Shown here piece after piece: positions 31,266 to 43,767 of a DNA stretch of 64,000 bases. Position 1 is the stretch's first letter. The number at the start of each line of letters is the position of its first letter. This DNA is from Podospora comata (taxonomy: Eukaryota > Ascomycota > Sordariomycetes > Sordariales > Podosporaceae): positions 3,472,001 through 3,536,000 of the forward strand of contig CP071497.1 of the NCBI GenBank assembly GCA_017354895.1, in the 5' to 3' direction. Made by a program: the position numbers and the translations under genes. The notes below the pieces were generated by a model. The model was given only the letters and a program-made list of their open reading frames with translations, ran no database searches and had not been told where the DNA came from.

Positions 31266-32992
31266 ATGGCGGACGAAGAATTGCAGGTACGCAAAGCACC
31301 TACCACGGACCCGTTGGGGCCAAGCCCGCGAATCTATCTCTAACCCCCATCTCTTTCTCTCTCTAGGAGCGTCTCCGCGGCAACTCCCAGGCCTTCAACA
31401 GCTTGTTGTCGCTCATCCCCGGAACACTGTACTATGGGGAGGATACCAGTGTACGTGGCCTCCCTTTCTTGTCTTGATCTATTTCCTGCCCTGAGCCGAG
31501 CTGACCTGCGTCTTCTCCCGCGCAACAGGATCAGTGGAAGAAGAAGAAGCAGACCAAGGAGGAAGCCCGGGCCGCCAAGCGCAACAAGTTGGACCCCGAC
31601 AGTGAACGTCACCGGAACGCCAAGGATCTCATGGAGGAGAAGGCGCGCAACAAGCGCAAGCTGAAGGAGCTCAAGGATGAGGACGATAGCCACAACTCCA
31701 ACGACGAGGACGACGACTTTGAGATTGAGGGTATCGAGAAAGAGAAGCCGCTCGAGGGGTTGAAGAGAAAGGATACACCCGCCGCCAAGGAGGAAGAGGA
31801 GGAGTCGCCTGTCAAGAAGCAAAAGGTCGTCGCCGAGGAGCCAGCCGTCGGGCAAACCCCTAGCAAAGATGCGGCCACGAAGGAATCCAAGAAGTCTGCG
31901 AAGAAGCAAAAGAAGGAGGAGGCTAAGAGGTTAAAGATGGAAGCGGCTGCACCAAGCAATGCTGCTACCAAGAGGGATGAGGAGCCCGCTGTTCGGGAAT
32001 CTACCGAAGCCCCCGACAGCGAGGGCGAGGATGACGAAATGGTTCCTATTGATGTTTCTGGTCTGGTCACAAAGGAGGACGACAACACGTCAGACACCAC
32101 GAGAGATACCCCGGCGTCCGACGCCGCCAGAACCGACTCTTTAGCCGCTAGCAGCACGACTTCCATCTCCTCGGCCGTTCCACCGTCCGAAAGGCCAAAG
32201 GGTCTTAAAACTCCAGCTAACCCGGAAAACATTGCGAAACTTAAGGAGAAGCTCAACGCCAAGCTCCTCAGCCTGAAGATCGCGCGCAAGGCGGCCGACT
32301 CGGAAGGAAATGCGATCAAGAACAAGGAAGACCTCCTCGAAGCGCGGAGAAAACTCGCGCTCAAGCGTAAGGAGCGCAAGAACGAGATGCGCAAGCAGGC
32401 CAAGATTGAGGAGGAAAAGAAAAGGGAAGCTGCCCTCGCCACAGCCCGGGACTCGCCCGCGTTGTCCTCGTTCCTCCAAGAAGACGACAATGTCGAGACA
32501 AACTTTGCCTTTGGCCGCCTTCGCTTCTCGGACGGCACTCAGCTCTCTCACGACGCCGCCTACGAAAAGACACCCGGCTCCGCCAAGAAGAAGGGCCCCT
32601 CGGACCCGAAGACTGCGCTTTTGAAGCTGGAGAACCAGAAGAAGAGGATCGCCAACTTGCCGGAGGAGAAGCAGAAGCAGGTGATTGAGCAGGAGGCTTG
32701 GCTGGCGGCGAGGAAGAGGGCGGAGGGGGAGAAGGTGATTGACAATGAGGCGCTGCTCAAGAAGGCGATCAAGCGGAAGGAGAAGGGAAAGAAGAAGAGC
32801 GAGAAGGAGTGGAAGGAGAGGAAGGAGGGGGTGCAGAAGAGCATTTATGACAGGCAGAAGAAGAGGGAGGAGAATTTGCAGAAGAGGAAGGATGAGAAGA
32901 TGGCGAATAGGAGGGGAAAGGGGAAGGGGAAGAAGGGGAAGGGGGTGCAGACTAAGAAGAAAGGGGGGAGGCCGGGGTTTGAGGGGAAGTAG
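31266..32992 (+). CDS. RRP14: Nucleolar SURF6/Rrp14 ribosome-assembly protein
   Basis: Exons 31266-31286, 31367-31450 and 31529-32992 give 522 residues, all joined in phase 0. The first exon has only seven codons (MADEELQ). The N-terminal Rrp14-type block reads ERLRGNSQAFNSLLSLIPG with YYGEDTSDQWKKKKQTKEEA across the second junction. The middle is acidic and low-complexity; the C-terminal SURF6 domain includes LKEKLNAKLLSLKIARKA, NFAFGRLRFSDG and a long Lys/Glu-rich helix ending in a basic KGKGKKGKG tail, typical of nucleolar proteins. Yeast Rrp14 takes part in both 40S and 60S subunit assembly. The gene converges on VPS74. Confidence 0.93.
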
Positions 32993-34167
32993 GAGGGGTT
33001 CTGCAGGGCTGGGCGATGTTGGGGTGTAGCAGCAGGGATCAAAACAAGCGGGTTTGTGTGTTTTTTCTTTGGGGGGAATTCGGCTGTTTTGGTTTTTGGT
33101 TTGGGCGTCTGGGGGTTGCTTATGTATATATGCTCTTTTTGGTTCTTCTCTGTCCTGTTCCGCTGTTTGGGCTTTTTTGCTTGCATTGTTTGAGTGGCAT
33201 CAAACATGGGTATAGGTGAAGGGGAAGGAGGTGAAAAGTGGAAAGGGGAGCGAGAAAAACACACTTGTCCGGTCGGCTGGCGTTGTTGATATATATCCTC
33301 GGAAACAGGCGTGTAGGCAGGCAAAAAGGAAAAGAATGATATAACTCTCCTTTGGAATTCCCCAGTCATTGTCCAGGTCAAGTCTTTTTTTCCTTTTTTT
33401 TCCTTTTTTTTCTTTTCTTTTTTTTTTTTTGAAAAACGGTAATTAAAAAGAAACTAAACAGACAGACAGACCATACATATCATGACAACCTTTGGAACAA
33501 AACAAACAAACATGAAAAACTCCAATTTTTGCTCCCTACCAAAGCCAACTACAACCTACCAACCTACCAACCTACCTTTACCTACCTACCAGCCTCCACC
33601 CAGCCAGACCAGTTTCATTTCCCGTCTTGTTTTTCCAGCGCATTGCAAACAACAAGCCAGAAAAAAAAAGAGCAGCATTCAATAGCATAAAAGAAACATA
33701 CAAAAACCTAAACTTTAAAGTAAAGAAGAAAAAAAAATAAAAAGGTGGTATAGCCCACGGCAGCAGTCCAAACCAAACAAACAGAATTCTAAAATAAATA
33801 AAAAATAAAAAAGCGCTTTCCTGCCTGCCTGCCCCTTTTCTGCTTGTTGTCTGTCTGTCTGCCACCTACCGTCCCACCACCCCTTACATTACGTATCGTT
33901 TGACATGGTAATTTGTCCACCTCCACCAACCCCCCCCTTTCCCCAGCTGAATATCTCCATCCCCCATTCAGACCCAATGTTTTTGTAGCCTGTCCTCCCT
34001 TGCTTCCCTGCCCGTTTCCAGATTCCAGATTTCTACCCAGCCCCAGCGGTCCAGCTTTGGTAACCGTCATCGTCGACCGCATCGCTGCGTGTTGAATTTC
34101 CACGTGTCGAATGCTGGATGCTGTTGTCGTTGTTCTCACAGCCCAAGCCTCCCTCCAAACCAACAAA
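32993..34167. other. Convergent 3' regions of SURF6 and VPS74
   Basis: About 1.2 kb of T-rich and A-rich low-complexity DNA (T-runs at 33386-33430; A-runs at 33660-33810) and an AACCTACC repeat cluster at 33557-33594. It should contain both 3' untranslated regions. No gene is supported. Confidence 0.6.
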
Positions 34168-34812
34168 CTAAAGCAGCGAATCCAACCTCGTAAAAACGCA
34201 CAAACAAGCCGCCACAACCTCGAGCTGTAGCTCCTTGTCCTTTGCCTTGTTTACTTCCTATTGTAACCCCTGTCAGCATGTCATCCCCCCAATCTCCCCC
34301 CTCACCCCAGTGTACTCACCTCCGTAATAACCCCCGGCAGATTCTCCCCAATATCATTCCTCACCGCCCCCCTCCCAAACGGCCACTGGCTGTACTCGGC
34401 CAGCAGCTCATCCGTCTGGTTAAACGCCTTTTCCCTCGCCTCGTGCCCCAGCGTGCTCAGCGCGTTCTCCAGCACGTTCGCCGCGTACGCCGCGCACACC
34501 ATCGCCACCGTCCTCAGGTACCTAAACTCCAGCCCCTCCGGCAGCCACTGCGAATTGTTCAGCACCACCGTCCGCTGCGTCAACACGTTGCGCACCCGCC
34601 TGCGAATCTCCTCCTTGGCGCCCCCGTCCACGACGGGGTGGGTCGCCATGTCAAACAGCAAAAAGTTGCGCTTTTCGGTGCGGAGGATGCCCTTGTCCAC
34701 GAGGCCCTTGGCGAGCCGCTCGCGGACTTGTTTGAGTTGATAGCCGATTTTCATTAGGTTCCATGTTTCGCCTTTTTGTGGCGGTTGTTGTTAGTATTCG
34801 TGACAAAAAAGG

Positions 34813-34846
<34 letters not shown>

Positions 34847-35456
34847 GGGGATGTAAAATTTACCAGACATGAGATCAATCCAACTGCTCACGCTCATCTT
34901 CTCACTGCTCTTCATCATCTTGAGCGCCTCGTCCAGCAGCACCTCCCCCGTCAACGTGTCATCCACCACCTCAATCACCCTGTCCGGCAGCGGGAGGTTC
35001 CTCCTCGAAGGGTTCTTTTGCATCGAGATCCTCCCGCGAAAGGCAAGCTCGAGGACGATGCAGCCGCGGAGGGCGTACGAGATGTTGTCGTTCCAGAAGG
35101 AGAGGTAACCCTACCACACCCGACGACAAATCAGTCAACCACCCACCACCACTGCTTTGTTATTTGGGGGGGAGGGAAAAAAAACATACCTGCTTATCCT
35201 TCAACCCAAGCAACAACACCTCCTCCATCAGCGTCAACTTGGGCTGCTTCGACCTCTCGGCGCTCTCCGAGATGTCGCGGGGGTCAAACGCAATCCGGTG
35301 ACCGTTCTCCCCCGACTCGTAGGAAGTTTCTGGGCCGCCGCCACCGCCCGACGAGTTGCGGCCGCTGTCTTCTGTCGGGGTGGATGCGCCGCCCGTGGCA
35401 CCGGCTGCGGCGGGGGGGCCGCCTCTCCGGCGCGTTAGGCCTGATGTGGTTGACAT
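34168..35456 (-). CDS. VPS74: Vps74/GOLPH3 (GPP34) Golgi PI4P effector
   Basis: Four exons: 35190-35456, 34864-35110, 34320-34771 and 34168-34257; 351 residues (yeast 345). The N-terminus MSTTSGLTRRRGG keeps the Arg cluster that in yeast Vps74 contacts COPI coatomer. The GPP34 fold follows: LTLMEEVLLLGLKDKQ, GYLSFWNDNISYALRGC, ELAFRGRISM, SWIDLMSGETWNLMKIGYQL and RERLAKGLVDKGIL. The last exon gives VAACLCVFTRLDSLL. The protein binds phosphatidylinositol 4-phosphate on Golgi membranes and retains glycosyltransferases; yeast Vps74 also recruits the phosphatase Sac1. Intron 2 (34772-34863) contains an AAAG microsatellite. The next gene upstream on the same strand is an oxysterol-binding protein that also handles PI4P. 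Confidence 0.95.
34813..34847. repeat. AAAG microsatellite in VPS74 intron
   Basis: About eight AAAG units inside intron 2 of VPS74. Confidence 0.9.
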
Positions 35457-36623
35457 ATTTTTTGGGGGAGGGTGTTTCGGTTTTGTCTGTCTATGCTACG
35501 TAGTATTTGTAGAATGTTATGTGGATCGGTGGTTCGTCGGCCGTGAGAGACTGTTGTTGATCTTCTCCTGTGGAAGAAAAAGAAATTCGACCGCTTTGCT
35601 TTCGTTGCTCCGGAGGCGGTGGGTGGGTAGTGTAGTGTAGTGTAAATGGAGAGGAGGGGAGGCCTAGATTGGTCCGAGAGTGAAATTCGCGATTTGGTTT
35701 ACTCGGTTGCTGATTGGGTCTTCGTAGGAGGCTTCCTAGCTATCAGAATTACCGCCCCGTTTTGAGACTGGAAGAGAATGGAGACCAATGTATCAATGTC
35801 GTCGTTGTCGTCGTCAGTGCGGTGGTGGTCGAGCCGATCAATGGAACAAGCGGGCGGTCGTTTCCGCGCGTCTCTCTCTCTCTCTCTCTCGGTCGGGAAG
35901 CTCTGGGACGAGAGAAAGCGGAACGGCTCCTGGTTTGGCTTTCTTGGAATTGCGCAGCGGCCTTGCTTGGCAGGGTTGCGCCAGGCTTGGGGGGGGGGAA
36001 AGGGTCCAATTCGTCTTCTTGGAGAATCAAAATATCTTTGGATTGAGTCGATCTTTTTGTGATCAAGAAACTCGAGCAATACGAATATCCCTTGTGTCTC
36101 GAGGGCAATCTTGTCAGATGGCTCCCAGATTTGTGCTCTCCTCCCTTTTTGCTGCAGCTGCCTTTTCCCCTCAGGCTCAGCAACTGGTAAAAGGGGCTTA
36201 GGACGCCTGGCCGATAACGATAACAGGTGGCCTGTCAGCCTCACGAGCTCCAATGCGCTCCGTGCGCTGCTGTACTGCATGGTCTTTGTGACCTGGGCTG
36301 TGCCGCAAGTTGATGCTTGGCGCCAAGGTGTAACTAGGGTTGGGGTTCGGGTTTGGCGCGACGAATACGAAGAAAAAAGTATAATTCCAAAGTGCTCTAC
36401 TGTAGCTGTTCCCAATGCGCCTCCAAAGTTGTATGCATGTATATGGCCCCTTATATCATCCCCCGTCTGTCCTCTGTCTTCCCCATACCCCATCCCCCAT
36501 CATGCCCACTGTAGAAACGCCCTGGCCCCGTCCGCCAGTCCCAAAAAATCAGCTATGCAAGTGAACGAGTGTTGCTCCCTGTGTGGTTACGCTTTCATGT
36601 ATCATTCCATTCCTGCCCCATCA
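35457..36623. other. Intergenic region VPS74 promoter / OSBP 3' end
   Basis: A 264-codon open frame on the minus strand (35699-36493) is present but has no domain and a base pattern like its surroundings, so I do not call it. A TC microsatellite lies at 35873-35891, and a GGGTT-rich stretch near 36335-36356. Confidence 0.55.
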
Positions 36624-38239
36624 TTAAAGAATGCCATCCATGTCCCAGTTGCCAGCTTGGGCCCGCCTCAGCACCTCTCTGCCCTTTTCTGTGAGCGAAG
36701 GCTTACCGGCCTTATCAGTAGCCTGCTCAAAGAATACCGGCGTCCAGGTCTCTCCCTTCTTCTCTCGCTCCCGAGCCTTCTCACGTTGGGCCTCCTCAAG
36801 CTCCTGTTTGACTGTTGTAGCCTTGCCAAATTGCTTGGCATGAATCGCCTTGGTGACTTCACTCCAAAGCTGAAGAGACTCGTTGGGGAGCTGCTTCTCA
36901 GCAGGCGGGAGGACCTTTGGCGCCACACTCAATGGAGCAACATCAATGATGGTAATCTGCCGCTCTGGAGGGTGGGATTCCTAGTTGCGTGTTAGTCTCC
37001 CAAAAACCCAGTTTGAGCCATGTATGCGAATACTCACCAGAGGCTTGTTTCCAACAGTAAAGACAATCTTTTCTTTCCACGCGCCTCCAAGACGAATGAG
37101 GATATCCTCTACCGGTACGTCCTTGATTTGAGTCTTGTTGTCGTTTTCAGGATCATAGCGGAAGATGATGCCCTCCATTTTGTTGGTTGTCCGGCCAAGC
37201 CAGCCGTCATTATAGTATCGGAGGATGGCCTTGAGCTTGGTCTCAGGGCATGTGATGTAGCACATATCACCAACACTCACGCTCAAAGCGCCCGTCAGAA
37301 TACCGCCCAGATGAGCGGCCGGGTGGGTGAGCTGGTATGTCTCATGATCTCGGCGGTCCACCGTGATGAAGATACCCAGATTGTGCTCGCCGGGCATAAC
37401 CTTGATGGAGGTACCGGTGAACTTGGCTGTAATCTGGTCGAAGCCCTTGGCATGAAGGCCCTTTTCGGGGCAATCAATGTAGAAAGCGCTGACTGGAGGG
37501 TGATGAGAGGTCTGCTCTGTCAGGTAGGAAATCCTCACTGGCTTTGTAGGGTTGGCTGCCGACTGAGTGACTGATACGGTGGAGGCTGCCCGAGGGTCGC
37601 TGGAGCCAAGCCCTGCTGGGATGGCAGACTTGGCAGACTTCATACTAGAAGAGCTACTCCCTGGTGGACTCTTTCTGAGTGCCGAAGTGTCGATTCTCGG
37701 AGCATCATCCTCAGTTTCCCAGTTACACTGCCACCTATCAGCAAAAGTCCACGATCTCTCCCAACATCAAAGTCAACCTACCCGAAAGAACTCGCCCAAG
37801 CAAGAGTTGTAGGGCTTGCACGGCTTCCCCTTGGCATATTTCAAATCCTTGGTGAACCAGAATCGTAACACCTCGAGCATGCGATCTACAGGCTCATCGG
37901 CGGTTCCAATCGCGGCGAAAGCACTCGGGGAATCGAGGTAGTTCCAGTATTCAAGGTTTGGTGTAGGCTCGAGAAGCTGGGAGGGCAGCGAGAATCGAAC
38001 GGCAGCGAGATCAGACACGCCGATAAACCTGTTGAAGGTGTGTGTGGTGTGAGCCAAATGTCACCGCCGGTCTTGGGACTCTCCAAGTTCCATATCGACA
38101 CAGCCCTGTTTCATACTCACTTCTTCAAAATGCCAATAAAGGTCTTGAGCTTCGATCCGTCGCTCACATGGTCCTCACCGGCGTTGGCATCGGCAGGTGT
38201 CGCCGCCGAAGACGGAGCGGACGAGAACCAGCCAGACAT
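36624..38239 (-). CDS. Oxysterol-binding protein, OSH4/KES1-like
   Basis: Exons 38121-38239, 37782-38028, 37038-37727 and 36624-36980 code 470 residues. All three introns have GTGAGT or GTAGGT donors and clear branch sites (GACTAAC in the last). The start gives MSGWFSSAPSSAATPADANA. The ORD barrel has the lid and core segment KKFIGVSDLAAVRFSLPSQL, KPYNSCLGEFFR, the family fingerprint EQTSHHPP, and KLKAILRYYNDGWLGRTTN. There is no PH domain, ankyrin repeats or FFAT-like extension, so it belongs to the short OSH4-OSH7 group. Such proteins exchange sterol for PI4P between membranes; yeast Osh4/Kes1 counteracts PI4P signalling at the Golgi. A Ser-rich insert lies near residues 130-165. Neighbouring VPS74 is also a Golgi PI4P effector. 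Confidence 0.93.
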
Positions 38240-39486
38240 GATGTAGATGCTGTCACTGTTCAGTCCCTAGACCTTCCTCCACACAGCGCGCGCGGTTCGA
38301 TGAAGGGACGGTAGGTTATCCAGGGACTCTTCGATGATGGGTCGAGCAAGTGTCAACGGTGTTTGGGATATGGTGGAGGGCAAAGCGAGCCAAGTTTGTT
38401 CGAAGATTGTTTTAGGGTAGAATTCGAGGTTCAAAGGGCCAGGCTAGTGATGCACCCGGTGGGCGGTGGGCTAGCGTTGCTGGGGGATCCGCCGAGTCAG
38501 CCAATGCGGGAGGCCAGGCGCCACTTCGCGGTGATAAGCCGGGGGCCAGGAGCACTGCTGATAAGGAATTTCGATGCGGGGCAAAACCGCCTTCCAGCTT
38601 TTTAATGTGTTTTAAAGTTGCGGCCAACGTTTGTCTTTATGCTGTGCCATGCCCGTTCACCAGGCGGTCCTTGCTCGAATCTTTTCAGCTATGGCCTTCC
38701 TCAGGACCAGCGGACCAGCGGGCTGGGAAGAGGGGGCAGATAAAGGTCAAGAGGCCACCCAGAAACATGCAAGTTCAATTCCAACCGAACCCCTCGAGTG
38801 AAACCCCAAGGCCTCGGTTACCTAGAAATGGGAGCTTTCCAGCCAATCAGAGCCCAGGGTTTGAACCACGGGCGTCACCAAGATGCGAATGACTACCTCG
38901 ACAGTGTTCAGAGAACACGGTGATGCCGCCTTGCGCCATCTATCTAGACTCTTCTGACGCTCTCTTGGCGAGTGATTGGGGAACGTGGGAGCAAGGAAGA
39001 GCTGGTGAATTATTTTGGACATAGCTGAGACTCATCCGACCTTCAATACCAGGGGTCCAGCTGGTAGAACACGACATCACGGTTACACAGATAGGTGCGG
39101 GATCCTGCTGCAACGAAGAAAAGGTACCGACTTTTGTATGGCTGTTGGCCTGCGACAATATGAAGATGTACATGAGCTGTGTTCTCTTTCCTCCGGCCGT
39201 TGCTACTCAACGCTCAGCTATGCGACCACACTCAAGCCTTCAACGCGATGTTCAGCCAGATCCAACGACAATATCTTGACTTCTGAATGGACCATTCAAC
39301 GATACAACAACCCGCTGCTCATGGGAGCCATTGCGAGCTACATCAACACCGTCTTACAAGGAAGGTCGCTTCTCTGATTGCCTAGTCTAGATCCGTCTGA
39401 CACCACGGCTGACCATTTACGAAGGAGATTCCCTATGAATCCAAGAACTTCTTCAAGCAAGTAATAAAATGTCTGAAGTAGCGTAT

Positions 39487-39771
39487 CTAGCAACAACTGT
39501 CCTCGTTCTCAGAGATGTCTTCCAAAGTCCTCTGAACCACGAGTAAAAGCACCCGAGGTACCTGGAGCCCCTGACCCATCTTCAAAACCTCGATAACCTG
39601 GTGCAGACAGTCGAGATCCGCTGAGAGCCTTGATGCATTACATATGCAGATTCTGTCTTCGGCCACAATATCCTCTTTGACGATCAGACAGGTGTGACTG
39701 TCCTGTCCTCTTTTTGATAGAAATACCATTGTCTCTTCCTCTCCAATATCGACCAGACCATAGATGGAAAT
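39487..39771 (-). pseudogene. Orphan coding-like fragment, possible gene relic
   Basis: The minus strand reads 94 residues without stop from a possible TAG acceptor at 39772-39774 (ISIYGLVDIGEEETMVFL...) to a stop at 39487. The hydrophobic pattern (CLHQVIEVLKMGQGLQVPRV, LLLVVQRTLEDISENED) looks like a soluble helical domain, reminiscent of C-terminal parts of fungal regulators, but I recognise no family. No matching upstream exon could be found in the AT-rich sequence beyond 39780, so it may be a relic or the last exon of a gene I failed to resolve. Confidence 0.25.
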
Positions 39772-42700
39772 CTACGGTTGCCAACTCTTATACCTAGGAT
39801 AATCTACAGCTCGCTTATACTAAACTGAACTACGGAATTCACTACTCTCTCCCGTGAACTATACAACTGACCGCTTACCTTCAGTAATATACTTTGAAGA
39901 CTGTAATTCGAAACGCGATTTTTTTCGGAGCTATGTAGATATCTCATCTAGCCTCCCTACTCTGATCGAGGAGATGGCTTGTAAACAAGTTACAAAGATA
40001 TTGCTCAGGCCTCTGAGTATGTTTCACGACCGAATCTTCGAAGCATCTTCTTAGGGTAGCTGACTACATAAATACCTTACCTTTTCAGGCCTATGGCTTG
40101 AAAGATAAGATAAACGTAGCTCTCTGCGGATAACCAGGTAACTCTGAAATTGTTTTCTGTGTCATTTTTAGGGCCGACCAACAAATTTCCTTCGCTGATT
40201 TGCCCTCATGCTGCTATTACTCGAGAATCTTCAAGGACGGAGCTCGGAATTCCCAAACACAGATTTATATACCCAAGGTATATATGGGTAAATATACAGG
40301 GAGACAAGAGCGAAACTTTCCATCTGGCAAATATTTGATGTCTTCCTTCAAGATGCCGCTTCCTCGCATCACCGGACAACAAAGTCATTTTAAGATATGT
40401 CGAGGTGAAGATTGTCACGACCACCAAATACCATCCTCACCTCTGCTCCTCCACACCACACCCTCTCCTCCCAATAGGCGCCATCATGCATACCGACTAC
40501 AGGCAAAAATGTTGTATCCCCCGCCCACGGCACATGCAATGCCATTCCATGCCGTACTCCCAGAAGACGCTCCCCCATGCGACACCCTTTTGCTGACGGA
40601 CCCTCCCTGATAAGCTTCCTCTTCCACACATGCCGGAAGCAAGGGACCAAACCCGACCGATCACTTGCATGACACCCCTCGGTGCCCTCCTCACTCAAAG
40701 CTCCATCCTGAAATCCCATCCTTTGGTCCCACATCCCATCTTCCGGCTTCCCAACGGCCCTGTTCCGCAGTATCGGCCCGAGTTTAAACCCAGCTCCCAC
40801 CTGCCGTTCCATGATCAACATACCCGAAGCCCACCAGATCCGTACCTTACGCAAGCACCTTCAGGTCGGACTCGCTAAAAGACGAAGATCACCTGCAGTC
40901 GCCTGCCAACAGGAAACATAAAAATAAAGATTTTCCTCTCTCCTTCGGCTATCGAATACGAGAACGGGTACGCTGTCCTTAACGCCGGTCGACCAGTTCA
41001 GTTTGTCTGGGTAGCGAGTTTGGGAATGGGGCACTTGAACTGCCGATCATTAACTTTGGGGTGGTCACCGAGTGCCGATGTTGGACTGCCCCTCGGTCGA
41101 TCACCGCTGCAATACAGACACCACATGGTGTCCGGAGGGCGTATAGAAAGACACCACTTTCTCTCTGGAGTGGCTAGTTTTCGAATCATTCTTGCAATAT
41201 TCTCATTACAAGCTGATCACCCATTCTCAACAACTCTCATCAAAGCACGATATAGGGACAGCAAGAATTTACGAGAGATTGCAACTCCAACCGCTGCTCA
41301 GCCACTCTCGGAAAATGAACACTCACGACGAACGCCGCCCATCAGTAACCACGGACTCCATAGTACGAGGTTGGAAATATCACTTACCTGCACAGTAGAA
41401 GACCCAGTGTCTCTGTTTCCAGAAGAGGATCAAAGTACCAGCAAGCATGTAATATTTAACATAACCGAGCCAGGGCTTCATATCACCCCTCTCTTGTACG
41501 AGAAAATGCAAAGGCAAGCCCCCTCCCCTTCTCCTGCAGCATAAACACCCGTTAACTGCAACCCCTCAAACCACCAGCCACACCCCAGTGTTGAGGCATG
41601 GCAGGTCCATGTATCCCCACGCAGGGACGAGGCGGGTATTGATCACCCATCATCGATCAGCTTCCTTCTCCCCCGTTCTGGAAAACCACGACGATAGGCA
41701 CGCACGTGGGTCCAAAAAAGTTAGTTGACAAAAAACAGTTGTGCTTATACTACTTCAAACGGCCATACTATCACCGCTTTTGATATCTGCTGAATGGGAT
41801 TTAGACAGTACACTCCTCAGTGCTTCAGAGTACTTGCTAAACTTTTGTTGATTTGTTTGGGCCAGAAATAGGTGGTTATCGCGCCGTCAAGTGAGCAGAG
41901 TCGGTGTTGGATTTGCACAACTGCTTGTTGGGTCCCGCGTGGCGTGCCGGCGGTGATCGGCAGTCCTAGCACCACCACACGGTTTACCACAAAGGCAAGT
42001 CGTCCCCGAGCAATCCCACCATTGTCATGCCATTTTTCAACTTTCCCATGTTTCCGGTTGCTCCCATCATCCCATTCTCTCACCAATCTCGGGCTGCATA
42101 AGTGCGGCTTACCAACAGGTAGATAAGTAGGTAAGTGCTGGTGATGATCTTTTATAAATAACACTTTCGACGTCGCCTTGGGCTGCATCACCCCTTCTAG
42201 TAGATACAAAAACATGTTTTGACCTTTTGGGAAAGTGTTGATAGCCTGACACCCCCCGGATTTGTGACAGAATGTTTGAACCCAACTAAGAGTCTTGCTA
42301 CTGGGATCAATGTGAAGAGATCGCACTACTTCCCTAGGTAGGTGAAAATCGTACCACCCCACCTAACCTCCCTGTGTTTAGAAAACTTCACGAGATGTGC
42401 TTTTTCTCGTGTTTACCTTCCATCGTTGTATCAAACTACAACTTCAAGTTATTGCTCGAGAAGGGCTTCCCCTTAGTTGATGGCAAGGGTAGGTGCTTGC
42501 AATGTGGAGATGTTGTCACCCGTTTGCTAACCCGACAGGGAAAGCGCTCTCTTCTCAGCGCCGTTGAGAAGGAGAGTGACAAGAGCGTTTCTCGTTTTCT
42601 GCCAACAAAATGCACTGGTTGTGTGTTCATCATGTTTGCTGCAAGGACGTTCGTTAGGCCAACGTGGAAACCACGCCCACCCTGACAACCGTTTTCCACA

Positions 42701-43750
42701 CCACCCAAAGACCACGCAACGAACCGGCGGTGGAAGCGGCGAGGTAGGGAGGTGATCAGCGTTCAGCCTGCCGCCCGCCGCGGGGTAAAAAAAGCGCTGC
42801 AACGGCGACGGTAGGGCAGAGAGAACGTTGACGGTTGACAGCAGCAAACCAAACCCAGACAGGGAAAGGATTGGCCCACCAAAGAAACCATCATTCATCC
42901 AACTTTGGAGAACACAGCAGTGTATCCTGGTTGCTGGCACTGTGGTGTGAGACCCCTAAAGTATGGTCTTCTGGAATGGTCATAGTAGCCATCTAATAGA
43001 AGACGGCCATGGTCATGTCTCTGGCCTCAAGACTGTGAGGTGAAGCGGTCATTGAAGATAGAGTCATCTCTCTTGTCTACCAATGAAACGACAACCATTC
43101 ATACCACCCGTACCTACTTAGGTATGACGCGAAGAATGCCTCTAGTGCCCATTCTCTACCTCGCGCAAACGCCCCTCGTGTTTACATCTCTTACTCAGGC
43201 AAGGTAGCCAGTCAGTATCCGTCATCTCTCTTAGCTCTTGCAACACCTCACTGGAGTAGTGCAGCAGCCCCTGAATCGAATCCAGTCCCCTCAGTCAATA
43301 TTGTGACCCTCCTCCCCTTCCACAACAACGACCCAGGGCACTCGGGATGGACCCCAACATTTACCCGTTCCGCTACCTCCACCACCCACCTACATATACC
43401 ATGTACGCCATCCGCATTGCAGCCCATCCATCGTCCACCCGCTACCGAGACCGGGGTTCTCAAACAAACAACACCAAAGATGAAATAAAAAACAGACGAT
43501 GCCACAATCCACGGGGCCCACCTCCCAGACTCCGAATGCTGTCCCTCTCTCGCAAGATTAGCTTCAAAAAATGTCCTCTGTGAATATCGATTATGTCAGC
43601 CAAGTCTTTTTCCCGCTTTAACCCCGAAGTCGGTGAGAAAGTGGAAGTAGTATGTATAATCGGTATGTGTGTGTTTTGATATCGCCAGTGGATTAAGCAC
43701 CACACTGCGGCATGTACTCCGGGTTCTGTAGCACTGTGCATTATCCTCAT

Positions 43751-43767
43751 CACACACACACACACAC
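43751..43767. repeat. CA dinucleotide repeat
   Basis: Uninterrupted CA run of about eight units. Confidence 0.9.

Noticed and set aside
35699-36493. 264-codon open frame on the minus strand between VPS74 and the oxysterol-binding gene
   Set aside because: It has no domain, contains low-complexity Arg/Glu from a TC microsatellite, and lies in the expected promoter and 3' region of its neighbours.
38855-38900. GGGTTTGAACC word resembling a tRNA B-box
   Set aside because: No cloverleaf could be drawn around it and no T-run terminator follows. No tRNA gene was found elsewhere in the window either.
41020-41544. 174-codon plus-strand frame in the gene desert
   Set aside because: No domain, no convincing start and no partner exon.
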